The notes under the pieces: model-generated | What the model was told of the DNA's origin: nothing | The model's input: the letters and a program-made list of their open reading frames with translations, nothing else | The model's database searches: none | Part shown: in pieces, positions 38,804 through 48,786 of the stretch | Numbering within the stretch: the stretch's first letter is position 1 | Layout: every line of letters begins with the position of its first letter | NCBI RefSeq assembly: GCF_012241385.1 | Contig: NZ_JAAVXB010000003.1 | Coordinates: 62,001 to 126,000 of the forward strand | Reading direction: 5' to 3' | Length of the DNA: 64,000 nt | DNA from: Solimonas marina | GTDB taxonomy: Bacteria > Pseudomonadota > Gammaproteobacteria > Nevskiales > Nevskiaceae | Position numbers and translations under genes: made by a program

Positions 38804-40540
38804 ATGGGTGTCGGCGAAGCGAATCATTGGGATCAGCAATACGATGTGATCGTCGTCGGCTCCGGCGGCGGCGGCATGACCGCGGCGCTGTGCGCGAAGG
38901 CGCAGGGCTTGTCGGCGGTCGTCATCGAAAAATCGGACAAGTACGGCGGCACCAGTGCGGTGTCGGGCGGCGGCATCTGGATTCCGTGCAATGACGACAT
39001 CGCCAAGGCCGGCGCCCACGATTCCTTCGATGAGGCGCTGACCTATCTGAAGCGGGTGATCGGCAACGGCGTGCCGCAGGCGCGCATCGAGGCCTACCTG
39101 CGTAATGGACCGGACATGGTTCGCTATCTGGCCGACACCTTCGACGTGCGCTTTCACAGCGTGCCGAAGTATCCGGATTACTACCCGAACCAGCCCGGCG
39201 GCAAGGAAGGCTGGCGCTCGATGCAGCCCGACGCCTTTGATGGCGCCAAGCTCGGCGCCGAATTCGACCGGCAGCGCGAGTCATTCAAGGGCACGCTGCT
39301 GATGGGGCGTATCGCCATGGACCAGATCGAGGCGCATACGCTGTTTTCGCGCGGCCCCGGCTGGATCCGCCTGACGTTGAAGCTGGTACTCAAATACTGG
39401 TTCGATTTCGCGTGGCGGCGCCGCACGCATCGCGATCGTCGTCAGGTGTTGGGCCAGGGCATGGTCGCGGCGTTGCGTTATGCGATGCTGCAACACGATG
39501 TGCCGCTGCAGTTGGATACCGGGCTCGAATCGCTGGTCGAGGACAACGGCCGCGTGGTGGGGGTGGCGGTGACGCAGAACGGTCGTCCGCTGCGCTATCA
39601 CGCGCGGCGCGGCGTGATCCTCGCGTGCGGTGGCTTCGAATCCAACCAGCAGATGCGCGAGCAGTATCTCGCCAAGCCGACCACGACCGAGTGGACGGCG
39701 GCGCCGCCGATCAATCATGGCGACGGCATTCGCGCCGGCCAGCAGCTCGGCGCCGCGATCGATCTGATGGACAAGGTCTGGGGCTCGCCCACCGTCGCCA
39801 AGCCGGGCGCCAAACAGCAGATCACGCTGTTCGTCGAGCGTGGCATGCCGGGCTGCGTGGCGGTCAATCGCAAGGGCCAGCGCTTCGTCAACGAAGCTGC
39901 GGCCTATCCGGATTTTCGCGACGCGATGTATGCCGATGACGCCAAGGGCAACGGCTGCGTGCCGTGCTGGCTCGTGTTCGACGCGACGTTCCGCCACAAG
40001 TATCCGATGGGCATCTTTTTGCCCGGACAGATCGAGCCCGATTCCAAGCTGCCGAAGGACTGGCTCGACAAGGTCTACTACCGCGCCGACACGCTCGACG
40101 CGCTGGCGCAGAAGATCGGCGTCGACGCGACGGGCCTGAAGGACTCCGTGGCGCGCATGAACGGGTACGCGAAGACCGGTGTCGACACGGAATTCCACAA
40201 GGGCGAAACGGCAATCGATCGTTACTACAGCGATCCGTCGGTGAAGCCGAATACCTGTCTCGGGCCGATCGTCAAAGCGCCGTTCTACGCGGTGGCGCTG
40301 TGGCCGGGCGAGATCGGCACCAAAGGCGGGTTGGTGACCGATGCGCGGGCGCGCGTGTTGCGTGAAGACGGCAGCGTCATCGCCGGTCTGTATGCGACCG
40401 GCAATACGTCGGCGGCGGTGATGGGGCCGACCTATGCCGGTGCCGGTTCGACACTGGGGCCGGCCATGACCTTCGGCTACCTCGCGGCACGCGATCTGGC
40501 CAACGCGGACGCTGGGCAGGTCGCACGCGCAGCCGCCTGA
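38804..40540 (+). CDS. 3-ketosteroid dehydrogenase (KstD-like flavoprotein)
   Basis: 578-aa FAD enzyme of the fumarate-reductase/KstD family. It has the FAD motif DVIVVGSGGGGMTAALCA (about 14–31), the family motif YGGTSAVSGGGIWIP (about 47–61), Tyr495 in FYAVALWPGEIGTKGG, corresponding to the catalytic Tyr of KstD1, and the C-terminal YATGNTSAAVMGPTYAGAGS followed by a TFGYLAA helix. These features favour delta-1 over delta-4-(5-alpha) dehydrogenation, but this is an inference. ATG 38804 is chosen because the dinucleotide fold begins just after it. It probably forms an operon with the HsaA-like gene. Confidence 0.86.
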   Translation: MGVGEANHWDQQYDVIVVGSGGGGMTAALCAKAQGLSAVVIEKSDKYGGTSAVSGGGIWIPCNDDIAKAGAHDSFDEALTYLKRVIGNGVPQARIEAYLRNGPDMVRYLADTFDVRFHSVPKYPDYYPNQPGGKEGWRSMQPDAFDGAKLGAEFDRQRESFKGTLLMGRIAMDQIEAHTLFSRGPGWIRLTLKLVLKYWFDFAWRRRTHRDRRQVLGQGMVAALRYAMLQHDVPLQLDTGLESLVEDNGRVVGVAVTQNGRPLRYHARRGVILACGGFESNQQMREQYLAKPTTTEWTAAPPINHGDGIRAGQQLGAAIDLMDKVWGSPTVAKPGAKQQITLFVERGMPGCVAVNRKGQRFVNEAAAYPDFRDAMYADDAKGNGCVPCWLVFDATFRHKYPMGIFLPGQIEPDSKLPKDWLDKVYYRADTLDALAQKIGVDATGLKDSVARMNGYAKTGVDTEFHKGETAIDRYYSDPSVKPNTCLGPIVKAPFYAVALWPGEIGTKGGLVTDARARVLREDGSVIAGLYATGNTSAAVMGPTYAGAGSTLGPAMTFGYLAARDLANADAGQVARAAA

Positions 40541-40594
40541 ATCACGCGCGGCGGATGCCGTAGACTCGGACGTCCGATCACAAGGACGATCCCG

Positions 40595-41332
40595 ATGCGC
40601 CCCTTGCTTGCGATAACCGCCGTGGCCTTGCTGACTGTCAGTGCCAGTGCGGCAGCCGACTGGAGGAGCAGCCTCAAGAACATGCTCGGTCAGGCGCAGC
40701 AGTCGTCGGCCGGGACCGCAGCGCTCGACAACAGTCAGATCGTCGCCGGCCTGCGCGAGGCCTTGGCGCAAGGCACGACCCAGGCGATCAATTCTCTGGG
40801 CAAGACCGATGGCTTCTGGAAGAACGCCGCGGTGCGCATCCCGCTGCCGCAGCCGCTGTCCGGTATCGAGTCGACGCTGCGCCAGTTCGGCCAGGGACCG
40901 AAGCTCGACGAATTCCAGCTGACCCTGAATCGCGCCGCCGAGAAGGCCGTGCCGCAGGTGGCGGACATCTTCGGCAACGCGATCCGGCAGATGAGCGTGA
41001 CCGATGCGCAGGCCATCCTCAAGGGCTCGGACGATGCGGCGACGCGCTACTTCCAGCGCACGACCAGCGCGTCATTGAAGGCCAAGATCCTGCCCATCGT
41101 CCAGAACGCGACGGCCAGTGTCGGAGTGACGCAGGAATACAAGGCGTTGTCGACCAAGGCCGGGCCGTTCCTGCAACTGGCGGGAAAGACGTCGCCGGAC
41201 CTTGACGGCTACGTCACCGACAAGGCGCTCGATGGTCTGTTCACGACCATCGCCGAAGAGGAAAAGCGCATTCGCGAGAATCCCGCAGCGCGTAGCACCG
41301 AATTGCTGAAGAAGGTTTTCGCTTCGCAGTGA
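40595..41332 (+). CDS. DUF4197 exported protein
   Basis: 245-aa protein with a Sec signal peptide (about 1–21), then an alpha-helical domain of the DUF4197 family: IVAGLREALAQGTTQAINSLGKTDGFWKN, VRIPLPQPLSGIE and a C-terminal LDGLFTTIAEEEKRIRENPAARSTELLKKVF. Members are periplasmic or lipoprotein-like and of unknown function. Here the signal peptide has no lipobox. AAGGA precedes the ATG. The following methyltransferase starts inside its stop codon (GTGA). Confidence 0.88.
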   Translation: MRPLLAITAVALLTVSASAAADWRSSLKNMLGQAQQSSAGTAALDNSQIVAGLREALAQGTTQAINSLGKTDGFWKNAAVRIPLPQPLSGIESTLRQFGQGPKLDEFQLTLNRAAEKAVPQVADIFGNAIRQMSVTDAQAILKGSDDAATRYFQRTTSASLKAKILPIVQNATASVGVTQEYKALSTKAGPFLQLAGKTSPDLDGYVTDKALDGLFTTIAEEEKRIRENPAARSTELLKKVFASQ

Positions 41333-42030
41333 GCGCGCCGCCATACAGCGACCTGCAGGTTGTCGCGTCATGGCATGACAACGCGCTGGCCTGGACCGAT
41401 GCGGTCCGCGCACAGCAGATCGAGAGTCGGCGGCTCGTTACCGATGCCGCCATCGTCGACGCGGTCGTCGGCCGTGCGCCGCAATCCTTGCTCGATGCCG
41501 GCTGCGGCGAAGGCTGGCTGATGCGGGCGCTGAGCGGCCGGGTGCCGCGTTGCATCGGTACTGATGTGGTGCCGGCACTGGTCGAGCGGGCGGCGGAGGC
41601 CGGCGGTGGCGATGTGCACCTGGCCTCTTATGAGGACCTCGCCGCCGGCGCGCTGGGTCTCAAGGTCGATGTGGTCGCCTGCAATTTCGCGTTGATCGGC
41701 GATGATTCGACGCGCGCGCTGTTTCGCGCCGTGCCGCGGCTGCTGACGGCCGGCGGCGCCTTCATCGTGCAAACCCTGCATCCACTCACGGCCTGCGGCG
41801 ACCAGCCGTATGTCGATGGCTGGCGAGCGGGCTCGTGGTCCGGTTTCGGCCCGGCGTTCCGCAATCCGGCGCCGTGGTATTTCCGCACGCTGTCGTCGTG
41901 GCTGGCCTTGTTCCAGCGGCATGGCCTGGCCGTGCGCGAACTGCGCGAGCCGCGGCATCCGGCGACCGGCAAACCGGCGTCGGTGATCTTCATCGCCGAG
42001 GCTGACGCCCCGAATCTCACGCACACGTAG
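41329..42030 (+). CDS. class I SAM-dependent methyltransferase
   Basis: 233-aa methyltransferase of the class I Rossmann fold. Motif I is LLDAGCGEGWLMRAL (about 52–66), motif II has GTDVVPALVERA, and post-motif VDVVACNFALIGDD matches the usual motif III region. The C-terminal half, with YVDGWRAGSWSGFGPAF and PWYFRTLSSWLALFQRHG, resembles UbiE/methyltransferase-11 substrate domains. The start is a GTG overlapping the DUF4197 stop. Substrate unknown; the context does not settle it. Confidence 0.85.
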   Translation: MSAPPYSDLQVVASWHDNALAWTDAVRAQQIESRRLVTDAAIVDAVVGRAPQSLLDAGCGEGWLMRALSGRVPRCIGTDVVPALVERAAEAGGGDVHLASYEDLAAGALGLKVDVVACNFALIGDDSTRALFRAVPRLLTAGGAFIVQTLHPLTACGDQPYVDGWRAGSWSGFGPAFRNPAPWYFRTLSSWLALFQRHGLAVRELREPRHPATGKPASVIFIAEADAPNLTHT

Positions 42031-42085
42031 CAGGCGCGCCGCGCAGCGCTCGCCGATCCTGCAGGTCGAAATCGAGGAGGCGGCG

Positions 42086-42838
42086 ATGAGACTGCAGGGC
42101 AAAGTGGCGCTGGTGACCGGCGCCGGACAGGGGGTGGGACAGGGCATTGCGTACGCATTGGCCACCGAGGGCGCAAAGCTGGTGGTGACCGGCCGGACGC
42201 TGGCCAAGCTCGACGCCACCGTTGCCGAGATCATGCGTCGTGGCGGGACGGCACTGGCCGTCGCCTGCGACGTCCGTGATGCTCAGGCGCTCGAGGCCGT
42301 CGTCGCGCGCACGGGGCAGGCCTACGGCGGCCTGAACATCCTCGTCAACAACGCGCAGGAAGTGCCGCTCGGCACCTTGGCGCAGCTCGACGAGGCGGCG
42401 CTCGCGGTAGGCTGGGAGTCCGGGCCGCTGGCGACCTTTCGCCTGATGAAGCTGGCCTATCCGCACCTCAAGGGCGGCGGCAACATCGTCAATCTGGCGT
42501 CGCCGGCGGCGATGCGCTGGGATGCCAGCGGCTACGGTGCGTACGGCGCGGTCAAGGAAGCGATCCGGCAGCTGTCGCGCGCCGCCGCCTGTGAATGGGC
42601 CAAGGATGGTATTCGCACCAACGTCATCCTGCCGCTTGCCGACTCTCCGGCGATGGCAGGGTGGACGCGCGAGCGTCCCGACGAAGCCGCGGCCTTCATC
42701 GCCACCGTGCCGATGCAGCGCGTCGGCGCCTGCGAGGCGGACATCGGCCGCTTCGTCGTCACGCTGTGCAGCGACGATTGCGCCTACATCAACGGCCAGA
42801 GCATTGCCGTCGACGGCGGCCAGGCGTTTCTCGGCTGA
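42086..42838 (+). CDS. short-chain dehydrogenase/reductase
   Basis: 250-aa classical SDR. Cofactor motif TGAGQGVGQGIA (about 12–23), NNAQE in place of the usual NNAG, catalytic Ser in NLASPAAMR, and the YGAVK motif (GAYGAVKEAI) supply the active site; the C-terminal INGQSIAVDGG is standard. It sits at the end of the catabolic block, 56 bp after the methyltransferase, and converges on the alcohol dehydrogenase. A hydroxysteroid or hydroxyacyl substrate is possible but not shown. Confidence 0.88.
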   Translation: MRLQGKVALVTGAGQGVGQGIAYALATEGAKLVVTGRTLAKLDATVAEIMRRGGTALAVACDVRDAQALEAVVARTGQAYGGLNILVNNAQEVPLGTLAQLDEAALAVGWESGPLATFRLMKLAYPHLKGGGNIVNLASPAAMRWDASGYGAYGAVKEAIRQLSRAAACEWAKDGIRTNVILPLADSPAMAGWTRERPDEAAAFIATVPMQRVGACEADIGRFVVTLCSDDCAYINGQSIAVDGGQAFLG

Positions 42839-42856
42839 GCCGGCCGGCGCTGGCAC

Positions 42857-43879
42857 TCAGCGCATGTCGATGACCACGCGGCCTTCGATGTGACCGTCGT
42901 TCATGCGGCGGAAGATGTCATTGATGTCGTCGAGCTTGGCCGTCGCGACCGTGGCTTTGACACGACCGTCGCCGGCGAAGTCCAGCGCCTCCTGCAGGTC
43001 GAGCCGCGTGCCGACGATGGAGCCGCGCACGGTGATGCCGCCGAGCACGACATCGAAGATCGGTAACGGGAAGCTGCCGGGCGGCAGGCCGTTGAGCGAG
43101 ATCGTACCGCCGCGGCGGACCATGCCCAGTGCCTGTTCGAAGGCCTTCGGCGAGACGGCGGTGACGAGCACGCCGTGCGCGCCGCCGATCTCCTTTTTCA
43201 GATACGCGGCCGGGTCGGTAGCCGCGGCGTTGACGGCGACGCTGGCGCCGAGCTGACGCGCCAGCGCCAGCTTGTTCTCGTCGACGTCGACGGCGGCGAC
43301 CTTGAAGCCCATCGCGTGCGCGTACTGCACGGCCATGTGACCGAGACCGCCGATACCGGAGATCACCACCCAGTCGCCGGGCTTGGCGTCGGTCACCTTC
43401 AGACCCTTGTAGACGGTGACGCCGGCGCACAGTACCGGCGCGATCTCGACGAAGTCGGCACCGCGTGGCAGATGGCCGACATAGTTCGGATCGGCGATCA
43501 CATATTCGGCGAAGCCGCCGTTCACCGAATAACCGGTGTTGAGCTGGCTCTCGCACAGCGTTTCCCAGCCGCCGAGGCAGTGCTCGCAGTGGCCGCAGGC
43601 CGAATACAGCCACGGCACGCCGACGCGGTCGCCCTCCTTGACGTGGGTGACGCCGGCGCCGACGCCGGATACGTAGCCGACGCCCTCGTGGCCGGGAATG
43701 AACGGCGGTTCGGGCTTGACCGGCCAGTCGCCGTGCGCGGCATGCAAATCGGTGTGGCAGACGCCGGATGCCTGAATCTTCACCTGGATCTGACCGGGGC
43801 CGGGCGTCGGCACCGGCACGTCCTCGATGATCAGCGGCTGGTGGAATTTGTGGACGACGGCGGCTTTCATCATGGCCAT
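42857..43879 (-). CDS. zinc-dependent alcohol dehydrogenase (AdhP-like)
   Basis: 340-aa medium-chain NAD-dependent alcohol dehydrogenase. The catalytic zinc ligands are Cys41 ([15 protein letters not shown]), His64–Glu65 (PGHEGVG) and a Cys near 152 ([15 protein letters not shown]); the structural zinc is bound by Cys95, Cys98, Cys101 and Cys109 ([15 protein letters not shown]). The cofactor loop is [14 protein letters not shown]. It closely resembles primary-alcohol AdhP. It starts 20 bp downstream of the aldehyde dehydrogenase on the same strand, so the two form an alcohol-to-acid oxidation operon. Confidence 0.94.
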   Translation of the reverse strand: MAMMKAAVVHKFHQPLIIEDVPVPTPGPGQIQVKIQASGVCHTDLHAAHGDWPVKPEPPFIPGHEGVGYVSGVGAGVTHVKEGDRVGVPWLYSACGHCEHCLGGWETLCESQLNTGYSVNGGFAEYVIADPNYVGHLPRGADFVEIAPVLCAGVTVYKGLKVTDAKPGDWVVISGIGGLGHMAVQYAHAMGFKVAAVDVDENKLALARQLGASVAVNAAATDPAAYLKKEIGGAHGVLVTAVSPKAFEQALGMVRRGGTISLNGLPPGSFPLPIFDVVLGGITVRGSIVGTRLDLQEALDFAGDGRVKATVATAKLDDINDIFRRMNDGHIEGRVVIDMR

Positions 43880-43899
43880 GCTTATGGACTCCGTCAGGA

Positions 43900-45420
<1,521 letters not shown>

Positions 45421-45511
45421 AAAGCCTCCTAGGACAGGGCGGTCCTCGCGGGCCGCGACGGGGGATGCCCGTCAGGCTAGGCCTGTACGGCCGCGCGGTC
45501 CTTGACGCGGA

Positions 45512-46135
45512 TCATGTCGCGGCCGTCGTGCTTTTGCTTGCGGCCAGGTGCTGCAGATAGGTGTGGACCAGCACGCGTAGTTCGCGAAGCGGCGCGCAAC
45601 GCGGGCCGCCCTCGGCGATGCAAATCGTCGCCGCCGTCTTCATCTGGTACTGCAATACTGCGGCCGCACGATCGAGCTGTACCGCGGCCAGCTTTGGCAG
45701 AAAAGCGGCCAGTGCGGCGCGCACGCCGCGGCGCATGCCCTCGCGCATCGCCGGCTTGTCGGCATTCGGATGCGCGTCGAGCAGCGCGACCATGGCTTCG
45801 CGCTCGTCGCGCAGGTCGACCAGGACGTCGAGCAAGGCATCGCCGAACTGTTGCGGCGTCATTTGCGCGGCACGCGCCTCGATCGCCGCCACCAATTCGC
45901 GAATGGTGTCGGAGTAACGGCTGAACAGCGCCTCGGCCAGCGTCTCCTTGTTCGGGAAGAACTGATAGAGCGAGCCGATCGGCGCGCCGGCACGGGCCGC
46001 GACCTCAGTCATGGTCGTCGCTGCGTAGCCCTTTTCAGCGAACAGTGCGGCCCCGGCTTCAAGCAGCGCGGCGACGCGCTGCTTGCCGCGCTCGCGCTGC
46101 GGGGCCTTGGCGGTCGGTGATATCGGTTTTGACAT
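45512..46135 (-). CDS. TetR-family transcriptional repressor
   Basis: 207-aa one-component regulator. N-terminal helix-turn-helix: VAALLEAGAALFAEKGYAATTMTEVAARAGAPIGSLYQFFPNKETL (given here in overlapping parts; about residues 20–65, with recognition helix at IGSLYQFF). The C-terminal ligand domain is typical TetR_C. It diverges from an isochorismatase-fold gene, with two palindromic sites in between (46138–46153 and 46167–46182), the first only 2 bp before its own start codon, so it should repress both itself and the divergent operon. Its effector is unknown. Confidence 0.92.
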   Translation of the reverse strand: MSKPISPTAKAPQRERGKQRVAALLEAGAALFAEKGYAATTMTEVAARAGAPIGSLYQFFPNKETLAEALFSRYSDTIRELVAAIEARAAQMTPQQFGDALLDVLVDLRDEREAMVALLDAHPNADKPAMREGMRRGVRAALAAFLPKLAAVQLDRAAAVLQYQMKTAATICIAEGGPRCAPLRELRVLVHTYLQHLAASKSTTAAT

Positions 46136-46137
46136 TT

Positions 46138-46182
46138 ATGAGGAACTCCTCATATATTATCCGAACGTGAGGATAACCTCAT
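46138..46182. promoter_or_regulatory. paired TetR operators
   Basis: Perfect palindrome ATGAGGA-ac-TCCTCAT (46138–46153) and a second near-palindrome GTGAGG-ataa-CCTCAT (46167–46182), with centres 29 bp apart. They share the half-site ATGAGG and flank an AT-rich core with CATATATTAT. They lie between the tetR start and the isochorismatase-fold gene, the expected operator position. Confidence 0.75.
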
Positions 46183-46254
46183 ATTAATCGTTCCGTCTTC
46201 TTGCTGTTGGCCGGCGTCCACCACGCGGTCAATGGCCCACCCCGAGGAAACGTC

Positions 46255-46812
46255 ATGGCCACACTGGACCCCCGCCGTACCGCGCTTGTTCTCATCGATC
46301 TGCAGAAGGGCATTGTCGCAATGCCGGTGCAGCCCTACAGCGGTCCGCAGATTCTCGAGCGCTGTGTCGAACTCGCCGGCAAATTCCGCGACGCCGGCGC
46401 ACTGGTCGTGCGCGTGCACGTCGGTTGGTCGGCGGACGGCGCCGATGCCCTGAAGCAGCCGACCGACGCCGGCTTTCATGGCCCGCTGCCGGCCGACTTC
46501 GATGCGTTCATGCCGGACATCGTCGACGATCGCGATGTCGTCATCCGCAAGCGTCAGTGGGGTGCGTTCCATGGCACCGAACTCGATCTTCAGCTGCGCC
46601 GCCGCGGCATCGAGCACATCGTGCTGGCCGGCATCGCCACCAATATCGGCGTCGAGTCGACCGCGCGTTCGGCGTGGGAGCACGGCTATCAGCTGACGGT
46701 GCTCGAAGATGCCTGCTCGACGTTTTCGGCGGAGATGCAGGACTTCGCGTTCAAGACCATCTTCCCGCGTTTGGGGCATGTGACGACGCGCGACGAGATC
46801 GTGCTTGGCTGA
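46255..46812 (+). CDS. isochorismatase-fold hydrolase
   Basis: 185-aa member of the isochorismatase/cysteine hydrolase superfamily. It has the N-terminal LVLIDLQKGIV with the catalytic Asp, KRQWGAFHGTELDLQLRRRG with Lys, and the GIATNIGVESTARSAWE motif. Odd: in cysteine hydrolases of this fold the residue before VES is the nucleophilic Cys (ATNxCVE); here it is Gly, so amide hydrolysis by a thiol route is unlikely, and an isochorismatase-type (vinyl ether) or other chemistry is more likely. ATG 46255 has a GAGGAAA site. The AbrB membrane gene overlaps its end. Probably under TetR control. Confidence 0.85.
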   Translation: MATLDPRRTALVLIDLQKGIVAMPVQPYSGPQILERCVELAGKFRDAGALVVRVHVGWSADGADALKQPTDAGFHGPLPADFDAFMPDIVDDRDVVIRKRQWGAFHGTELDLQLRRRGIEHIVLAGIATNIGVESTARSAWEHGYQLTVLEDACSTFSAEMQDFAFKTIFPRLGHVTTRDEIVLG

Positions 46813-47896
46813 AGTCGGCCCCGAGCCGTCACGGCGACCGACGCCGGGGCGCTATGCCGCGTTGCTGGCGGTGACGCTGCCGCTGACGGTGGCGCTGCAC
46901 TTGGCCGGCCTGCCGGCGGCGTTTTTGATCGGCCCGCTGTGTGCGGCCATCGCGCTGGCCGTGCGCGGCCGGCCGGTCGCCGTGCCGAACGCGTTGTATC
47001 TCGCGGCGCAGGCGATGCTGGGGTGCATGATCGCCGCCGCCGTCACGCGCGAGGTGCCGGCGTCGTTCCGGCAGGGCGCGCCGCTGTTGGTTGTTGCGGT
47101 CGCGTTGCCGGTATTGCTCAGCGCCTTGCAGGGCTATCTGCTGAGTCGTTGGCGCTTGCTGCCGGCGACCACCGGCGTCTGGGGCAGTTTGCCCGGCGCG
47201 GCGTCGGCGATGGTGGTGATGGGCGAAGGCTTTGGCGGCGATCCGCGCCTGGTTGCCTTCATGCAATACCTGCGCGTGCTGTGTGTGGCGATCGCTGCCT
47301 CGGTCATCGGCCTGGTCTTCGTGCAAGGACCGCAGCATGCGCACGCGACGGTCTGGTTTCCGGCACTGGATCCGCTCGCATTGATGGTCACCCTGGCCAT
47401 CGGTGGCGTCGGCGCGTGGCTGGGCTTGCGCCTGCGTATTCCGTCAGGCGCGCTGTTGATGCCGATGGCGATCGGTCTGATCGTGCACCTCGGCAATCTG
47501 GCGCCGATGCAGTTGCCCGAGTGGGTCTTGGTCGGCGGCTACGCATTGCTCGGCTGGAGCATTGGCGCGCGCTTCACGCGCGAAGCGCTGATCTATGCCC
47601 TGCGCCTGTTGCCGCAGATCCTCGGCGCCATTGCCGTGCTCCTGGTGTTCTGCGGCGTGCTGGCGTGGATGGTCACGCTGCTATTGCCTATCGATCCGCT
47701 GACCGCGTATCTGGCGCTGTGCCCGGGCGGGCTCGACTCGGCAACGATCATTGCCGCCTCGACGCATGCCGATCTGCCGCTGGTCGTGCTGCTGCAGACC
47801 TTGCGCCTGATGATCGTGGTGATCGCCGGCCCGGCGCTGGCGCGGCTGGCCGCGACGCGCGCGCAGGCCTATTTACGGCGCGCCGACGCGGGCTGA
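46805..47896 (+). CDS. AbrB-family polytopic membrane protein
   Basis: 363-aa membrane protein of the AbrB (putative 'ammonia monooxygenase') family with about ten hydrophobic segments and an internal duplication: the pattern GSLPGAASAMVVMGEGFGGDPRLVAFMQYLR in the first half (partly quoted by its core, GSLPGAASAM) is echoed by CPGGLDSATIIAASTHADLP in the second. The family is suspected of small-molecule transport; the ammonia-monooxygenase label has no biochemical basis. TTG start at 46805 overlaps the hydrolase by 8 bp; it may export or import the same compound. Its 3' end overlaps the convergent methyltransferase by 28 bp. Confidence 0.82.
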   Translation: MAEVGPEPSRRPTPGRYAALLAVTLPLTVALHLAGLPAAFLIGPLCAAIALAVRGRPVAVPNALYLAAQAMLGCMIAAAVTREVPASFRQGAPLLVVAVALPVLLSALQGYLLSRWRLLPATTGVWGSLPGAASAMVVMGEGFGGDPRLVAFMQYLRVLCVAIAASVIGLVFVQGPQHAHATVWFPALDPLALMVTLAIGGVGAWLGLRLRIPSGALLMPMAIGLIVHLGNLAPMQLPEWVLVGGYALLGWSIGARFTREALIYALRLLPQILGAIAVLLVFCGVLAWMVTLLLPIDPLTAYLALCPGGLDSATIIAASTHADLPLVVLLQTLRLMIVVIAGPALARLAATRAQAYLRRADAG

Positions 47897-48786
47897 GCGT
47901 CGGCCATGCGCCGCTGCCGTGGCGATACGGCTGATGTCCACGCTTCGAGAATGCGGACGGCGTCGCCACCGCGCGTCGATGCGTAGCATCGCGTCGCGTC
48001 GATCTCGTCGGCGGCAATCGCACGGACCTGCGTGAAGCCGGCGGTCCGCAGTGCCGCGTCAGCCTCGGACGTCGTACTGAAGTGGAGGTGCATGCGACCG
48101 CGCACGAAGCGGCCCAGCAGTGCGCCGAAGGCGGCCAGCGCCGGATGCGTGCGCCGCTCGCGAAGGTACAGATCGCTGAGATAAACCCCGTTCGGAAATC
48201 GCGACAGCGTGGCGGCGATGCGGCGCCAGACCGCGCGCGCGGTGTCGTCGTCGAGGTAGTTCATCAGGCCTTCGCTGACGATCGCGGTGCCAACGGTCGG
48301 GTCCAGGGTCGCGGCGACCGCCGCCAGCGATTGCGGTCCCTCATCGGCGAGCACGTCGACGGTGACGACACGGTGCCGAGCCGAAAGCAGACCGGCCTCG
48401 TCGAGCATCATGTGCTTGGCATCGGCCATTGCGGCCAGATCGGTCTCGACATAGTGCAGGGCGGGCCCGTATCGACGGCAGAACGCCCAGCCGCGCGGCG
48501 ACAGGCCGGCGGCGATCTCGATGACCTGGCCGATGCGACCGTCGTCGATCGCCGCCTGCAGGCGCGCGTCGAGGCCGCGATGCCGGGCCAGCATCAAGGC
48601 TTCGATCGAATAGCCACTGAGTGTCTTGGTTCCGCGCGCGAGCAGATCGAACGCAAAGTCGATGCGGCGCCCGCGGCGCGTCGCGAACGCGGCATGCGAC
48701 AGCCCGTGCCGATACCAGAAATAGCCCGTCGCATAAGCGGTCGGGCTGATCGTCTCGCCGTGCTGCGCCACGGTGTCGCAACTCAA
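47869..48786 (-). CDS. TcmP/LCMT-like SAM methyltransferase
   Basis: About 305-aa methyltransferase of the leucine-carboxyl/TcmP O-methyltransferase family. Seen: ISPTAYATGYFWYRHGLSH near the start, the SAM-binding VIEIAAGLSPRGWAF, the acidic YVETDLAAMADAK, and the diagnostic VSEGLMNYLDDD. TTG 48786, whose TTGA overlaps the stop codon of the upstream SDR, implies coupling; GTG 48771 is an alternative start and no good ribosome site decides between them. The substrate may be an acidic metabolite. Convergent with the AbrB gene. Confidence 0.82.
   Translation of the reverse strand: MSCDTVAQHGETISPTAYATGYFWYRHGLSHAAFATRRGRRIDFAFDLLARGTKTLSGYSIEALMLARHRGLDARLQAAIDDGRIGQVIEIAAGLSPRGWAFCRRYGPALHYVETDLAAMADAKHMMLDEAGLLSARHRVVTVDVLADEGPQSLAAVAATLDPTVGTAIVSEGLMNYLDDDTARAVWRRIAATLSRFPNGVYLSDLYLRERRTHPALAAFGALLGRFVRGRMHLHFSTTSEADAALRTAGFTQVRAIAADEIDATRCYASTRGGDAVRILEAWTSAVSPRQRRMADAQPASARRK

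Noticed and set aside
46805-47896. Ammonia monooxygenase
   Set aside because: The AbrB family carries this label in some databases, but there are no AmoA metal sites; it is a duplicated-repeat membrane protein.
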